DNA from: Methylophilus sp. DW102
Lineage (GTDB): Bacteria; Pseudomonadota; Gammaproteobacteria; Burkholderiales; Methylophilaceae
Length of the DNA stretch: 64,000 nt
Assembly: GCF_037076555.1 (NCBI RefSeq)
Contig: NZ_AP029023.1
Coordinates: 620,001-684,000 of the forward strand
Reading direction: 5' to 3'
Position 1 is the first letter of the stretch, and each line of letters starts with the position of its first letter. Below are positions 37,388-45,579 of the stretch, one piece after another. Both the position numbers and the translations under genes were made by a program. The notes under the pieces are model-generated. The model searched no databases. It had not been told where the DNA came from and saw nothing but the letters and a program-made list of their open reading frames with translations.

Positions 37388-37529
37388 GGGCGCTTCTACA
37401 CCTTCAAATCGCTCAGCCAGGCAAGGCGCGAATGAAAAAATTTGATGCTGCATATAGTTGATATGGCAGGAGAAATTTCTTTGTGTGCAATGCCGTATCG
37501 CGACGGAAGTTGAGTGTGTAGCAGTGCCC
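37388..37529. repeat. Dispersed palindromic repeat, copy 1 (142 bp)
   Basis: The ends are inverted repeats: GGGCGCTTCTACA at the left and TGTAGCAGTGCCC at the right. The interior matches the copy at 51028-51167 at most positions, with shared blocks AAGGCGCGA, CATATAGTTGATATG, CAGGAGAAATTT and GTATCGCGACGGAA. The whole unit is an imperfect palindrome centred on CATATAGTTGATATG. It carries no gene and ends 29 bp before apaH. It resembles a non-autonomous MITE or REP-type element. Confidence 0.8.
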
Positions 37530-37558
37530 GTAAATCGATTTCAGATAGGTGCATAGCC

Positions 37559-38398
37559 ATGGCGAGATACGCAATTGGTGACCTGCAAGGTTGCTATCAT
37601 TCTTTTATGCAGTTGCTGGCAAAGCTAAACTTTGCGCCTGGGCGCGACCAGTTGTGGCTGGTTGGCGATTTGATCAACCGCGGCACGGGATCACTACCGG
37701 TATTGCGCTGGTTATATGCGCATCGCGAGCATATCAAGGTGGTGCTGGGTAACCATGATTTGCATGCCATTGCCGTCGCACACGCCGTGCGGCCACCGCA
37801 TCGCTTTGACACTTTAGCGCCTTTATTGGCAGCCGAGGATGGCGAAGCGTTATTACACTGGTTGCGGCATCAACCATTGATGGTGCTGGAAGACGACTAT
37901 GCCATGATACATGCCGGCTTGTATCCGCAGTGGTTGTTGCCGCAAGCGAGGGCGCTGGCTGCCGAGGTTGAGGCGGTGTTGCAATCGCCCGACTATCTGG
38001 GCTTTTTGCAACAGATGTATGGTAATCAGCCTGCCGCCTGGCACGCGGACTTGACCGGCATGGACCGCTTGCGGGCGATTACCAATGCGCTGACCCGCAT
38101 GCGTGTGGTGGATGCGGCCGGCGCGATGGAGTTCGCGTTTAAAGGCGAACTGTCTGAGCTACCGGCCGGGTATCTGCCCTGGTTTCAGGCGGCCGGTCGC
38201 CAGTCCGCCCAGGCCAAGCAGCCCATCCTGTGTGGGCACTGGTCAGCGTTGGGCCTTTATCAAGCGCATGGCGTGATCGCGCTGGACACCGGTTGTTTAT
38301 GGGGGCGAGAACTGACGGCATACGCCCTGGACACTGGCGAGGCGACGCAGGTGGCGCTGGATCCGCGTGATCAGCCGCCCGGCCTGGGTGGCGATTAG
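37559..38398 (+). CDS. apaH: Diadenosine tetraphosphatase (symmetrical)
   Basis: A 279-residue calcineurin-type phosphoesterase that splits Ap4A into two ADP. Metal motifs are AIGDLQG, WLVGDLINRG, VLGNHD and later CGHWSALG; the length matches E. coli ApaH. The start ATG at 37559 is the first residue of the conserved MARYAIGDLQG block; an in-frame GTG at 37514 falls inside the upstream repeat. It is not beside ksgA as in enterics. The permease gene downstream overlaps its end. Confidence 0.93.
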   Translation: MARYAIGDLQGCYHSFMQLLAKLNFAPGRDQLWLVGDLINRGTGSLPVLRWLYAHREHIKVVLGNHDLHAIAVAHAVRPPHRFDTLAPLLAAEDGEALLHWLRHQPLMVLEDDYAMIHAGLYPQWLLPQARALAAEVEAVLQSPDYLGFLQQMYGNQPAAWHADLTGMDRLRAITNALTRMRVVDAAGAMEFAFKGELSELPAGYLPWFQAAGRQSAQAKQPILCGHWSALGLYQAHGVIALDTGCLWGRELTAYALDTGEATQVALDPRDQPPGLGGD

Positions 38399-39170
38399 TC
38401 CGGGGCTGGGGGTGGAACTCTGGTGGGTGATCCTGGCCGCTTTTGGGGCGGGCGTGGTGGATGCCATGGTGGGCGGCGGTGGGCTGGTGACCGTCCCCGC
38501 TTTGCTAACCAGCTTTCCGAATACCGCGCCGGTGCTGTTGCTTGGCACCAATAAGTGTTCCAGTGTGTTTGGCACCAGTGTTGCCGCATGGCGCTATAGT
38601 CGGCATGTGCGTCTGGATTGGGCCTGGTTAGTCCCTGCAATGCTGGCTGCATTTTTAGGCGCCTGCCTGGGGGCATGGACCTTGACCTGGGTCGCGCCAG
38701 ATTTTTTGCGCAAGCTATTGCCAGCGGTGTTGTTGCTGGTGTTGGTTTATACGCTCAAGTTTCCGCAGTTTGGGGTCGAACAGGGTGCCCGGGGCCACAG
38801 TGTGCGGCAGCGATGGATGATTGCGTTGGCCATTGGGAGCAGCATCGGCTGGTATGACGGTTTCTTTGGACCAGGCACCGGCAGCTTTTTTATTTTTATG
38901 CTGGTGCGTTTTCTCGGCCAGGATTTTTTGCATGCTTCTGCCTCTGCCAAAGTGTTAAACGCCAGTACCAATCTGGCAACGTTAGCGGTGCTGGGCTGGA
39001 GCGGTGCAGTCTGGTGGCAACTGGGCTTGGCCATGGCGGCCGCCAATATCGCGGGCAGCCTGCTAGGGAGTGCATTGGCGTTAAAGCATGGAACCACGCT
39101 GGTGCGCCGGGTGTTTGTGGCAGTTGTGACGCTTTTGCTGCTTAAAACGGCCTGGCAGGCATATGTCTAA
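38367..39170 (+). CDS. TSUP (TauE/SafE, YfcA-like) family permease
   Basis: A 267-residue inner-membrane permease with about eight helices. The two signature repeats are GAGVVDAMVGGGGLVTVPAL and GWYDGFFGPGTGSFFIFML, typical of YfcA. The GTG at 38367 overlaps apaH by 32 bp; an in-frame GTG at 38388 is an alternative. It is probably translationally coupled to apaH. The transported anion is unknown. It is not a close copy of the other TSUP protein at 32.7 kb. Confidence 0.85.
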   Translation: MISRPAWVAISPGLGVELWWVILAAFGAGVVDAMVGGGGLVTVPALLTSFPNTAPVLLLGTNKCSSVFGTSVAAWRYSRHVRLDWAWLVPAMLAAFLGACLGAWTLTWVAPDFLRKLLPAVLLLVLVYTLKFPQFGVEQGARGHSVRQRWMIALAIGSSIGWYDGFFGPGTGSFFIFMLVRFLGQDFLHASASAKVLNASTNLATLAVLGWSGAVWWQLGLAMAAANIAGSLLGSALALKHGTTLVRRVFVAVVTLLLLKTAWQAYV

Positions 39171-39191
39171 CGATGGGCTGAGCTATCACGG

Positions 39192-39989
39192 TCAGGCTTG
39201 CTTTTGCACCGCTGGTTCGCTGACGGTTTCAGGCACGGTCGCCCAGGGTAAGCGCGCCATGATTTCATTTCTTGCCTGGCTGGCCAGCGTTTGCCGGTCT
39301 AGCAGGCGCGCCTCTATCGGCGCACAAAAATGCAAATGCACTTTGGGTGACTGCATGTTCAGAAAAGACAGCATGGATTCGATCATGCTGGTTTCGCCGG
39401 CATACGCTGCTGCCAGGTTAGGGCTGCCGTCAGGCATGGGATAGTGGATCGCAATCGGGATCACCGTCGCCTCTGCATCAATCGCGGCCTGAATCAGGCT
39501 ACTTTTAAACGGTAATACTTGCTGTCCATCGGTGGTGGTGCCTTCGGGAAACACGCACAGATTGTCCCCCAGTTTCATCGCCTGCGTGACTACTTTCAGC
39601 ACGCGTGCCGCATCACGTTGGCGTGTCCGGTTAATAAAAATGGTGCCAGACTTTTTGACCAGATAGCCAAACACTGGCCAATCCTTGATTTCGACTTTTG
39701 CGACAAAACGCACTGGAATCAGGCTGTTCAAGGCATGGATATCTGACCAGGAAATATGGTTGGCAACAAACAGCACATGCTTGGACTGCGGCGCCGGGCG
39801 TACGCCGCTCACCGATAACTGCAGGTTAAAACAGCGCAATAGTTTGGCACACCACCAGCGAATCAACTGCTCGCGGCCACGACGGCCACACACAGGCAAC
39901 ACGAGCGTTGCCAATGTGAGTCCGGTGAGTGTGTGGAGAAAAATGCGGGCGGTGCGCCAGCAGAAGGTAAGAAAATTTGTTTTTGGCAA
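39192..39989 (-). CDS. 1-acyl-glycerol-3-phosphate/lyso-lipid acyltransferase (PlsC family; OlsA candidate)
   Basis: A 265-residue PlsC-family membrane acyltransferase. An N-terminal hydrophobic helix precedes the catalytic block VANHISWSD (NHxxxxD), the glycerophosphate block GTIFINR, and FPEGTT. It starts one base after the end of an OlsB-like acyltransferase gene. That gene order, OlsB then OlsA, makes the second acyl-transfer step of ornithine-lipid synthesis the likely role, though a general PlsC function cannot be excluded from sequence. Confidence 0.82.
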   Translation of the reverse strand: MPKTNFLTFCWRTARIFLHTLTGLTLATLVLPVCGRRGREQLIRWWCAKLLRCFNLQLSVSGVRPAPQSKHVLFVANHISWSDIHALNSLIPVRFVAKVEIKDWPVFGYLVKKSGTIFINRTRQRDAARVLKVVTQAMKLGDNLCVFPEGTTTDGQQVLPFKSSLIQAAIDAEATVIPIAIHYPMPDGSPNLAAAYAGETSMIESMLSFLNMQSPKVHLHFCAPIEARLLDRQTLASQARNEIMARLPWATVPETVSEPAVQKQA

Positions 39990-39990
39990 G

Positions 39991-40782
39991 TTATTTCAAG
40001 AAATGCGCAGCATATCTGGGATTGATTCTGGATAAAGGTAACAATACCAGCATATCGGCTGTATTAAAAGCCGGATCCCAGGCAGGTTCGCCACAAATAT
40101 AAGCCCCCAGGCGCAAATAGCCTTTCACCAATGGTGGGCAGGTCACTTCGAGTGACTGATCCAGGGCCTCGATCGGCAATGGATGGTGCGGAAACACACG
40201 ATATTCCGCGGGAGAGAGATAGTCTTCTCGCAGGCTGTTGAACAGCGAGGCAGCGGTGTGGCCGCCATCGTGCATGGAAATGCTGGCGCAACCGATCATG
40301 TATTCATACTGGCGGGCCATCATGTATTTGGCCAGGCCTGCCCACAACATGGTGATGGTGCCACCGGTGCGATAATCGGCATGCACACAGGCACGGCCCA
40401 CTTCTACCATCCGGTCAGACAAGGGAGCCAGACGGCTCAAATCAAACTCTCCGGCAGAGTAGTAACCGCCTGCCAGCATGGCCTGCATCGGGTTCAGGAT
40501 GCGGTAAGTGCCCACCACTTGCTGCGTGGCATCATCGCGGACCAGCAAGTGATCGCAAAAGGCATCGAAGCCGTCTACATCAAGGCCATTCTGGCTCTTG
40601 ATCTGCGCGCCCATTTCTTCAGCAAACACCTGATAGCGCAAGCGTTGCGCTTCCATGATTTCTTCTGCGGTTGTTGCCAGAGCAACACTCAGCGTTGAGT
40701 TGACTTTACGGTTGTTCTCGGTAGTTGGCTGAACTTCGGCTTGATATAGGCCATGTTCCTGCAAATTGCGTTCTAACATCAC
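39991..40782 (-). CDS. olsB: GNAT N-acyltransferase, OlsB-like (ornithine-lipid first step)
   Basis: A 263-residue protein of the OlsB/hemolysin-like GNAT group. Conserved elements are LRYQVFAEEMGA near residue 50, VDGFDAFCDHLLV, VGTYRILNP, EVGRACVHADYRTGGTI, and CASISMHDG. OlsB transfers a 3-hydroxyacyl chain from ACP to ornithine. It is followed by a PlsC-family gene as in known ols pairs. Upstream stands an array of 11-bp-spaced PhoB-like half-sites, which fits the known induction of ornithine lipids when phosphate is scarce. Other GNAT N-acyltransferases of this family exist, so the substrate is inferred. Confidence 0.78.
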   Translation of the reverse strand: MMLERNLQEHGLYQAEVQPTTENNRKVNSTLSVALATTAEEIMEAQRLRYQVFAEEMGAQIKSQNGLDVDGFDAFCDHLLVRDDATQQVVGTYRILNPMQAMLAGGYYSAGEFDLSRLAPLSDRMVEVGRACVHADYRTGGTITMLWAGLAKYMMARQYEYMIGCASISMHDGGHTAASLFNSLREDYLSPAEYRVFPHHPLPIEALDQSLEVTCPPLVKGYLRLGAYICGEPAWDPAFNTADMLVLLPLSRINPRYAAHFLK

Positions 40783-40824
40783 GCGACTCCTTGGTTGAGG
40801 TTTAGGGTGATATTAGAAGTGTCA

Positions 40825-40864
40825 CATGAATGATTGGTGACGTTCACATGACAATTCTGTGACG
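40825..40864 (-). promoter_or_regulatory. PhoB-box-like array upstream of the olsB-like gene
   Basis: Read on the minus strand, half-sites CGTCACA, TGTCATG, CGTCACC and a weaker ATTCATG are each separated by 4 bp, giving a strict 11-bp period over 40 bp. This matches the Pho box plan of TGTCA-type heptamers. It ends about 40 bp before the olsB-like start. Confidence 0.65.
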
Positions 40865-40900
40865 TTGACTATGGTGGCGGACATGCCCCATGCACTAATA

Positions 40901-40927
40901 AAAAGAGCAGCCAAGGCTGCTCTTTTT
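40901..40927. terminator. Intrinsic terminator of the glycine-zipper lipoprotein gene
   Basis: A near-perfect stem, AAAAGAGCAGCC pairing with GGCTGCTCTTTT around a two- to three-base loop, with A- and T-runs on the two sides. It lies between the lipoprotein gene and the PhoB-like array, so it also shields the olsB-like promoter from read-through. Confidence 0.85.
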
Positions 40928-40983
40928 AATCACCACACCCCAGAAGGTGATGGTTGCTATGCGGCGCTTAACGCCAGCTTCTG

Positions 40984-41442
40984 TTAGTGGGAAACGCGTG
41001 AGGTGCCGCCGTTTTCAACGATGCGTACACGGTCGCCCGCATTAAACTGTTCGTCCGCTTCCTGCACGATGGCCACCAGGCCGCCGCCATCCAGTTTGAC
41101 GGTGATTTCCAGTGCGTTTTTGCGGGTGACGGCTTCTTCGGCGGCTGAACCAGCCAGGCCACCGGCGACGGCACCAATGACAGCTGCAATCGCGCTGCCG
41201 CGACCACCGCCCACTGAGCTGCCAGCAATCCCACCAATTGCCCCCCCTGCGATCGTGCCGACGGGGGACTTGGTGCCTTCAAGTTTGACGGCACGCACGC
41301 TTTCCACTACCCCGGTTTTCACCGTTTGTGCTCTGCGTGCTTCATCACGCGAATACACACTACCAGAGTTAGAGCTCGCGCACGCGGCCAGAATGCCGGT
41401 GACCAATACGACAGCAAGCCATTGCAATACACGTGTTTTCAT
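40984..41442 (-). CDS. Glycine-zipper outer-membrane lipoprotein (SlyB/Pcp-like)
   Basis: A 152-residue lipoprotein. The signal peptide ends at the lipobox LAAC (about residue 21). A glycine-zipper 2TM segment follows (GTIAGGAIGGIAGSSVGGGRGSAIAAVIGAVAGGLAG), then a small beta domain ending in FNAGDRVRIVENG. SlyB-type proteins sit in the outer membrane and stabilise it under stress. The ATG at 41442 follows GGAG; an in-frame TTG overlaps that site. It stands as a single gene closed by a terminator. Confidence 0.88.
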   Translation of the reverse strand: MKTRVLQWLAVVLVTGILAACASSNSGSVYSRDEARRAQTVKTGVVESVRAVKLEGTKSPVGTIAGGAIGGIAGSSVGGGRGSAIAAVIGAVAGGLAGSAAEEAVTRKNALEITVKLDGGGLVAIVQEADEQFNAGDRVRIVENGGTSRVSH

Positions 41443-41471
41443 TTTTTTCTCCAATATTGAACAAGCTTCTT

Positions 41472-42440
41472 TTAATGGGTAGCCTGGCCCAGACTAGGAT
41501 CCTCTTTCAGGGCATCCTGTACCAGGGCGTGACTGTAAATGTTTTCAATCTCGGCACGGCTCGGCTGATGATTCTGCCCGCCACGGCTCGCAATCTTGAT
41601 CGCGCCCATGGTAGACGCCAGCCGGCCACAGGCTTTCCAGTCCCAGCCACGCACAATGCCATACAACAGGCCAGCACGGTAAGCATCGCCACATCCTGTT
41701 GGGTCTACGACCTTATCTGCTCTAACGCACGGAATGTCATGGCGTTGACCGTCAGCATAAATATGCGAGCCCTCGCTACCCAGGGTCACAATCAAGGCTT
41801 TGACCTTGGCCGCCAGTTGTTCCAGACTGAGCCCTGTTTTGTCTTGGATGACTTGTGACTCGTAATCGTTCACTGCCAGATAGTCAGCCATTTCAATAAA
41901 GTGCATGAGCTCTTCGCCATTAAACATCGGCAAGCCCTGGCCCGGATCAAACATGAAGGGGATCCCGGCCTCATGGCACTCTTTTGCGTGCTGGAACATG
42001 GCATCGCGACCATCCGGGGCAATGATGGCCAAGGCGATATCTTTGGCGTCGTTCACGCTGTTGGTATGCGCATATTGCATGGCCCCGGGGTGAAACGCGG
42101 TAATCTGGTTATCATCCATGTCGGTGGTGATAAATGCTTGAGCAGTGTAGGTGCCGGCAATCGCCTTGATGTGCTGCGTATCAATATGATGCTGGTTCAG
42201 CCATGCCTCATAGGGGGCAAAGTCATCCCCGGTTGTCGCCATGATCTGCGGCTGGCCTTCGAGCAATTGCAGGTTGTAGGCAATATTGCCCGCGGTGCCG
42301 CCAAATTCGCGGCGCATTTCAGGGACCAGAAATGCCACGCTCAGTTTATGAATTTTGTCTGCCAGAATATGATTTTTAAACTGGTCAGGGAACACCATGA
42401 TGGTGTCGTAGGCGAGTGAGCCGCAAATAAGAATTTTCAT
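41472..42440 (-). CDS. PfkB-family carbohydrate/adenosine kinase
   Basis: A 322-residue ribokinase-fold kinase. The N-terminal sugar motif is GGTAGNIAYNL, and the C-terminal anion hole/catalytic motif is DPTGCGDAYRAGLL with the catalytic Asp. The group with this ICGSLAYDTIM start is often labelled adenosine kinase in proteobacteria, but ribose, tagatose or other sugars remain possible. It lies 29 bp upstream of the lipoprotein gene on the same strand. Confidence 0.82.
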   Translation of the reverse strand: MKILICGSLAYDTIMVFPDQFKNHILADKIHKLSVAFLVPEMRREFGGTAGNIAYNLQLLEGQPQIMATTGDDFAPYEAWLNQHHIDTQHIKAIAGTYTAQAFITTDMDDNQITAFHPGAMQYAHTNSVNDAKDIALAIIAPDGRDAMFQHAKECHEAGIPFMFDPGQGLPMFNGEELMHFIEMADYLAVNDYESQVIQDKTGLSLEQLAAKVKALIVTLGSEGSHIYADGQRHDIPCVRADKVVDPTGCGDAYRAGLLYGIVRGWDWKACGRLASTMGAIKIASRGGQNHQPSRAEIENIYSHALVQDALKEDPSLGQATH

Positions 42441-42525
42441 GAAGTGAATACGGGGTTGGATAAAAGTAGGGCTATTATTGCTGTGCGCCAGCAGTGTGGC
42501 AAGTGTTACGAGCGGCTAAGAGTGG

Positions 42526-43092
42526 TCAGGACTGCTTGATGGCCAGATCAATCAGCGTTTTGGCGGCCTTTTTGGCAGACTTGATCGCGCCTGAGCCGCG
42601 TTTGATTTGCTCGGCCTGTACGGCACCTTCAAATAGAATGGAGAGTTGCAGCGCCAGGCCTTCGGCATCTTTGATATTGGCTTCTTGTGCCAGCTTGGTA
42701 ATAAATTGCCTGAATTCACGGGACTGTTGCGAAGACAGCTGATGAATCCGGTTTTCTTCATTGGGGAATTCGGCGGAAGCCTTGATAAAAGCGATCCCGG
42801 TGAACGAGGGGGAAGTCACCCACTCTTCAATAAATTCAAACAGTTTTTGGATTTTTTCATTTGGGCTGCCACCAAGACCGCCCAGTTTTTCATTCATCCA
42901 GTCCTGAAAGTCCTGATGGCTCTGTTGCAACACGGCCAGAATCAGTTCTTCCTTGTTTTCAAAATACTTATAAAGCGTCATTTTGGTGGTGCCTGCGACA
43001 GCCACAATCGTGTCTACCCCCGTGGAATTAATGCCACGCGTCTGGAACAGATCCGTCGATACCTGCAAAATTTTTTGCTTGAGCGCATTCAT
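42526..43092 (-). CDS. TetR-family transcriptional regulator
   Basis: A 188-residue TetR repressor. The N-terminal helix-turn-helix reads FQTRGINSTGVDTIVAVAGTTKMTLYKYFENKEEL, followed by an all-helical ligand domain. It is divergent from a secreted SRPBCC gene, and two palindromes lie between them: one 20 bp before this start, one close to the SRPBCC gene. Autoregulation and repression of the neighbour are likely. The ligand is unknown; the SRPBCC fold binds hydrophobic molecules, which hints at a lipophilic inducer. Confidence 0.9.
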   Translation of the reverse strand: MNALKQKILQVSTDLFQTRGINSTGVDTIVAVAGTTKMTLYKYFENKEELILAVLQQSHQDFQDWMNEKLGGLGGSPNEKIQKLFEFIEEWVTSPSFTGIAFIKASAEFPNEENRIHQLSSQQSREFRQFITKLAQEANIKDAEGLALQLSILFEGAVQAEQIKRGSGAIKSAKKAAKTLIDLAIKQS

Positions 43093-43111
43093 GCCTAAAA
43101 TTATAACACCC

Positions 43112-43127
43112 TATACAAGTTTGTATA
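43112..43127. promoter_or_regulatory. TetR-type operator near the regulator start
   Basis: TATACAA-GT-TTGTATA is a perfect 7+2+7 inverted repeat 20 bp upstream of the TetR gene start. It is placed for autorepression. Confidence 0.6.
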
Positions 43128-43187
43128 CCCCCAGAACTTTCAGCCAGGGAACAAATCCTATTGTTTGACTTTGCTTGCCGTGTTAAA

Positions 43188-43208
43188 TATACTATACCGT
43201 ATAGTATA
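43188..43208. promoter_or_regulatory. Perfect 21-bp palindrome upstream of the SRPBCC gene
   Basis: Arms TATACTATAC and GTATAGTATA flank a single central C with no mismatch. It ends 53 bp before the SRPBCC start codon and probably overlaps that promoter. Both this and the other palindrome share TATAC/GTATA ends, consistent with one TetR protein binding both. Confidence 0.7.
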
Positions 43209-43261
43209 CATTTATGGTCAATTTATTTACAATGTACTTCATCTACAACAAGGAGAAAATC

Positions 43262-43750
43262 ATGCGTCAATTATTATTAGCTAGCCTGTTCGCCCTCTCA
43301 AGCACGGCATTTGCGGCCGAGCCACTGTATGTCGTTAAATCTGTGGAGCTGAATCAGCCGGTAGACGTGGTCTGGAAAAAAGTCTCTGACTTTGGCGATT
43401 TGGGTGCCTGGCATCCAGCCGTTGCCAAAACCGAGATCGTTTCGGGTAAAAATAACAGCGTGGGCGCTAAACGCGTGCTGACGCTCAAGGATGGCGGCAA
43501 AGTGAATGAAACACTGACTGCTTACAATCCAAAACAGAAAAGCTATGGCTACAAAATCACTGATGGCGTGTTGCCTGTGAATGACTACGCATCCACCGTG
43601 AGTGTGCATAGCAATGGGGATGGCAAGTCTGTGGTGGTGTGGGAAAGTCATTTCTTGCCAAAAGCGCCTGCAGATGAAAAAGCAGCCTCTGACGCGATCA
43701 AAGGCGTTTACGATGGTGGTTTGAATCAGCTTAAAACCCTGTTCCAATAA
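43262..43750 (+). CDS. Secreted SRPBCC (polyketide-cyclase/START-like) protein
   Basis: A 162-residue exported protein. The signal peptide is MRQLLLASLFALSSTAFA, and the ATG at 43262 follows AAGGAG at 43250. The mature part is a SRPBCC domain: VVKSVELNQPVDVVWKKVSDFGDLGAWHPAV, then KRVLTLKDGGKVNETL, and a long C-terminal helix. This fold forms a hydrophobic pocket; most members bind lipids or aromatics without a defined reaction. It is probably under control of the divergent TetR gene. An intrinsic terminator follows. Confidence 0.87.
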   Translation: MRQLLLASLFALSSTAFAAEPLYVVKSVELNQPVDVVWKKVSDFGDLGAWHPAVAKTEIVSGKNNSVGAKRVLTLKDGGKVNETLTAYNPKQKSYGYKITDGVLPVNDYASTVSVHSNGDGKSVVVWESHFLPKAPADEKAASDAIKGVYDGGLNQLKTLFQ

Positions 43751-43765
43751 ATCAGCGTTTGCTTT

Positions 43766-43799
43766 AAAAAAAGCCGTCACGAGCAGTGGCGGCTTTTTT
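43766..43799 (+). terminator. Intrinsic terminator after the SRPBCC gene
   Basis: A stem of AAAAAAGCCGTCAC pairing with GTGGCGGCTTTTTT (one G-T pair) around GAGCA, ending in a T-run 15 bp after the stop. Confidence 0.88.
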
Positions 43800-43835
43800 G
43801 TTGTGCAATGACGGCCTGTTTTATTGTCAGGCAGT

Positions 43836-44582
43836 CTACTGTCTGGAGTTGGCCATCAGTTTGGGCGTGTAATTGCACTGCACCTGATCAAGCAGCTGGT
43901 TGACCAGTACTTGTTCGTCGCGGTTGGTTGTGACGTGACCATTGATGATGTTTTCGATGTAAACGCTTTTCAAGCGTTCTGGCAGTTGAATCGCTTCGAT
44001 CAGTCGGCAATCGCCATGTTTCATGGTTTCGAGGCGGCTGTAAATGGCTGCGGTTTCGGTGGGACTGGCCTCGAATGATAACGGGCGGGGCGGAGGCTGA
44101 TGCACCGCTGCGGTCTGGAGGCTGGGCGCGGATTCGAGCTGCATATGCCAGTAATAACCGCCCACGACGCCACAGACCAAGGTGACCGCCACCACGCCAT
44201 AGTTGCGGATGGCCAGCCAGTCGATTTGCAGTTTGGTTTGCTCGTCGATAAGTGCTTTTGCTGCCTGTTTTGCATGTTGCAGGGCACTGGATTGTCTGTG
44301 TGCCAGCTTTTCCTGACAGGCGCTGAGTGCCATGAAATAGAGCTGGTTAGCGAGCATATCAGGCAGGCGCGCGCCTGCCAGTTGTGCCTGTGTGCTCAGG
44401 TATGCCTGCAGTCGCCCAGGCTGGGTCGATGTTGTCGCGGGCGTGGTTTGCGCCTCTGCGAGCGGGCTGGAGAGCAAGTCATCCAGAATGATGAACAAGC
44501 CTAGCAGCTTGTGCGCGGCCTGCTTGCCGGACTTGTCCAGCATGGTTATCAGCCAATCTGATTGTAATAATGCGTGCAACAT
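43836..44582 (-). CDS. Unrecognised single-pass membrane protein
   Basis: A 248-residue protein I cannot assign. It has an N-terminal helical, Gln/Ala-rich region (about 1-120), one transmembrane helix (YGVVAVTLVCGVVGGYYWHM, about 129-148) and a C-terminal periplasmic part of about 100 residues with two cysteines (GDCRLIE, VQCNYTP) that could form a disulfide. It lies 6 bp downstream of hemJ on the same strand, with the thioredoxin gene before that, so it may belong to the same operon. Confidence 0.65.
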   Translation of the reverse strand: MLHALLQSDWLITMLDKSGKQAAHKLLGLFIILDDLLSSPLAEAQTTPATTSTQPGRLQAYLSTQAQLAGARLPDMLANQLYFMALSACQEKLAHRQSSALQHAKQAAKALIDEQTKLQIDWLAIRNYGVVAVTLVCGVVGGYYWHMQLESAPSLQTAAVHQPPPRPLSFEASPTETAAIYSRLETMKHGDCRLIEAIQLPERLKSVYIENIINGHVTTNRDEQVLVNQLLDQVQCNYTPKLMANSRQ

Positions 44583-44588
44583 ACCGGC

Positions 44589-44999
44589 TTAAAATGGCTT
44601 GACGACCACCAGAATCACCACGGCGAACAGGATCAGCACCGGGACTTCATTAAACCAGCGAAACCAGACATGACTACGCTTGTTTTGCTGCGCATGAAAT
44701 TGTTTAAGCAGTTTGCCGCAATAGTGATGGTAGCCGATCAGCAGGATGACCAGGGTCAGTTTGGCATGCATCCAGCCGCCAGTGATGCCGTAACCCAGCC
44801 ATAACCATAAGCCAAATACGAGCGCCAGCAGCATAAGGGGCTGCATGAAACGGTAAAGTTTTTGCGCCATGAGCAGCAAGCGCGCATAGGCGTGAGTTTC
44901 TGTTTCCATCGCCAGGTTGACGTAGATACGGGGCAGGTAAAACAGGCCGGCGAACCAACTGGTGACAAAAATAATATGTAGCGCTTTGACCCACAACAT
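44589..44999 (-). CDS. hemJ: Protoporphyrinogen oxidase HemJ
   Basis: A 136-residue membrane protein with four predicted helices, the length of HemJ (UPF0093). The conserved start is KALHIIFVTSWFAGLFYLPRIYV, with the essential His in the first helix. HemJ oxidises protoporphyrinogen IX in bacteria that lack HemY/HemG. It directly abuts a thioredoxin-like gene with no gap. The CopD-like fold is an alternative label but the N-terminal signature is HemJ's. Confidence 0.87.
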   Translation of the reverse strand: MLWVKALHIIFVTSWFAGLFYLPRIYVNLAMETETHAYARLLLMAQKLYRFMQPLMLLALVFGLWLWLGYGITGGWMHAKLTLVILLIGYHHYCGKLLKQFHAQQNKRSHVWFRWFNEVPVLILFAVVILVVVKPF

Positions 45000-45497
45000 T
45001 TAGCTGGCTTTCTGATTCAGGAGTTTGCGTAATTCGGCAAAGTTAAGTTCGCCTATGGTTTTCTGGATGCGGTTGCCGTTGCCGTCAAAGATAAAGGTGG
45101 TCGGGGTCAGGTTGACATTACCAAACGCCTTGACCATTTCGCCGTAACCGTCATGCATGACGGCAAACGGCAGCGCTTTTTCCTGGGTGTAATTGAGCAC
45201 TTGCGCAGGCGGGTCGTAGGGCATCGCCACGGCAATCACCACCAGGTTTTTGTCTTTGTATTGCTGGTAAGTGTGGATGAGGTCAGGCATCTCCTTGATG
45301 CAGCCAGAGCAGTCTGTTGCCCAGAAGTTGACCAGCACCGTTTTGCCGCGCAGGCTTTGCATGCTGATTTTCTGGCCATCCAGCGTGGTGAAGGTGACTT
45401 CTGGTGCCTGCGGTTTTTGCATGACAGCAAATACCAGGCCTGCGATGAGCGCCAATGCAACTATTGCTACGCCCCATGTTCTGAATATTGATTTCAA
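45000..45497 (-). CDS. TlpA/ResA-like thiol-disulfide oxidoreductase
   Basis: A 165-residue membrane-anchored thioredoxin. The N-terminal anchor is TWGVAIVALALIAGLVFAVM, followed by an AhpC/TSA-Redoxin-type domain with the active site ATDCSGCIKEMPDL (CSGC) and the cis-Pro loop LTPTTFIF. Such periplasmic proteins reduce disulfides, often for cytochrome c maturation, which fits the haem gene that follows without a gap. Confidence 0.88.
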   Translation of the reverse strand: MKSIFRTWGVAIVALALIAGLVFAVMQKPQAPEVTFTTLDGQKISMQSLRGKTVLVNFWATDCSGCIKEMPDLIHTYQQYKDKNLVVIAVAMPYDPPAQVLNYTQEKALPFAVMHDGYGEMVKAFGNVNLTPTTFIFDGNGNRIQKTIGELNFAELRKLLNQKAS

Positions 45498-45579
45498 CTT
45501 AGCCTCTTAAAAAACGGATGACTCAAAAATGCACGCTAAAAACCATAGGCCGTGTAACGTGTTTGTGCTGTATACGACA

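Noticed and set aside
37388..37529. Insertion sequence
   Set aside because: Terminal inverted repeats are present but the 142 bp hold no transposase frame, so it is at most a non-autonomous element.
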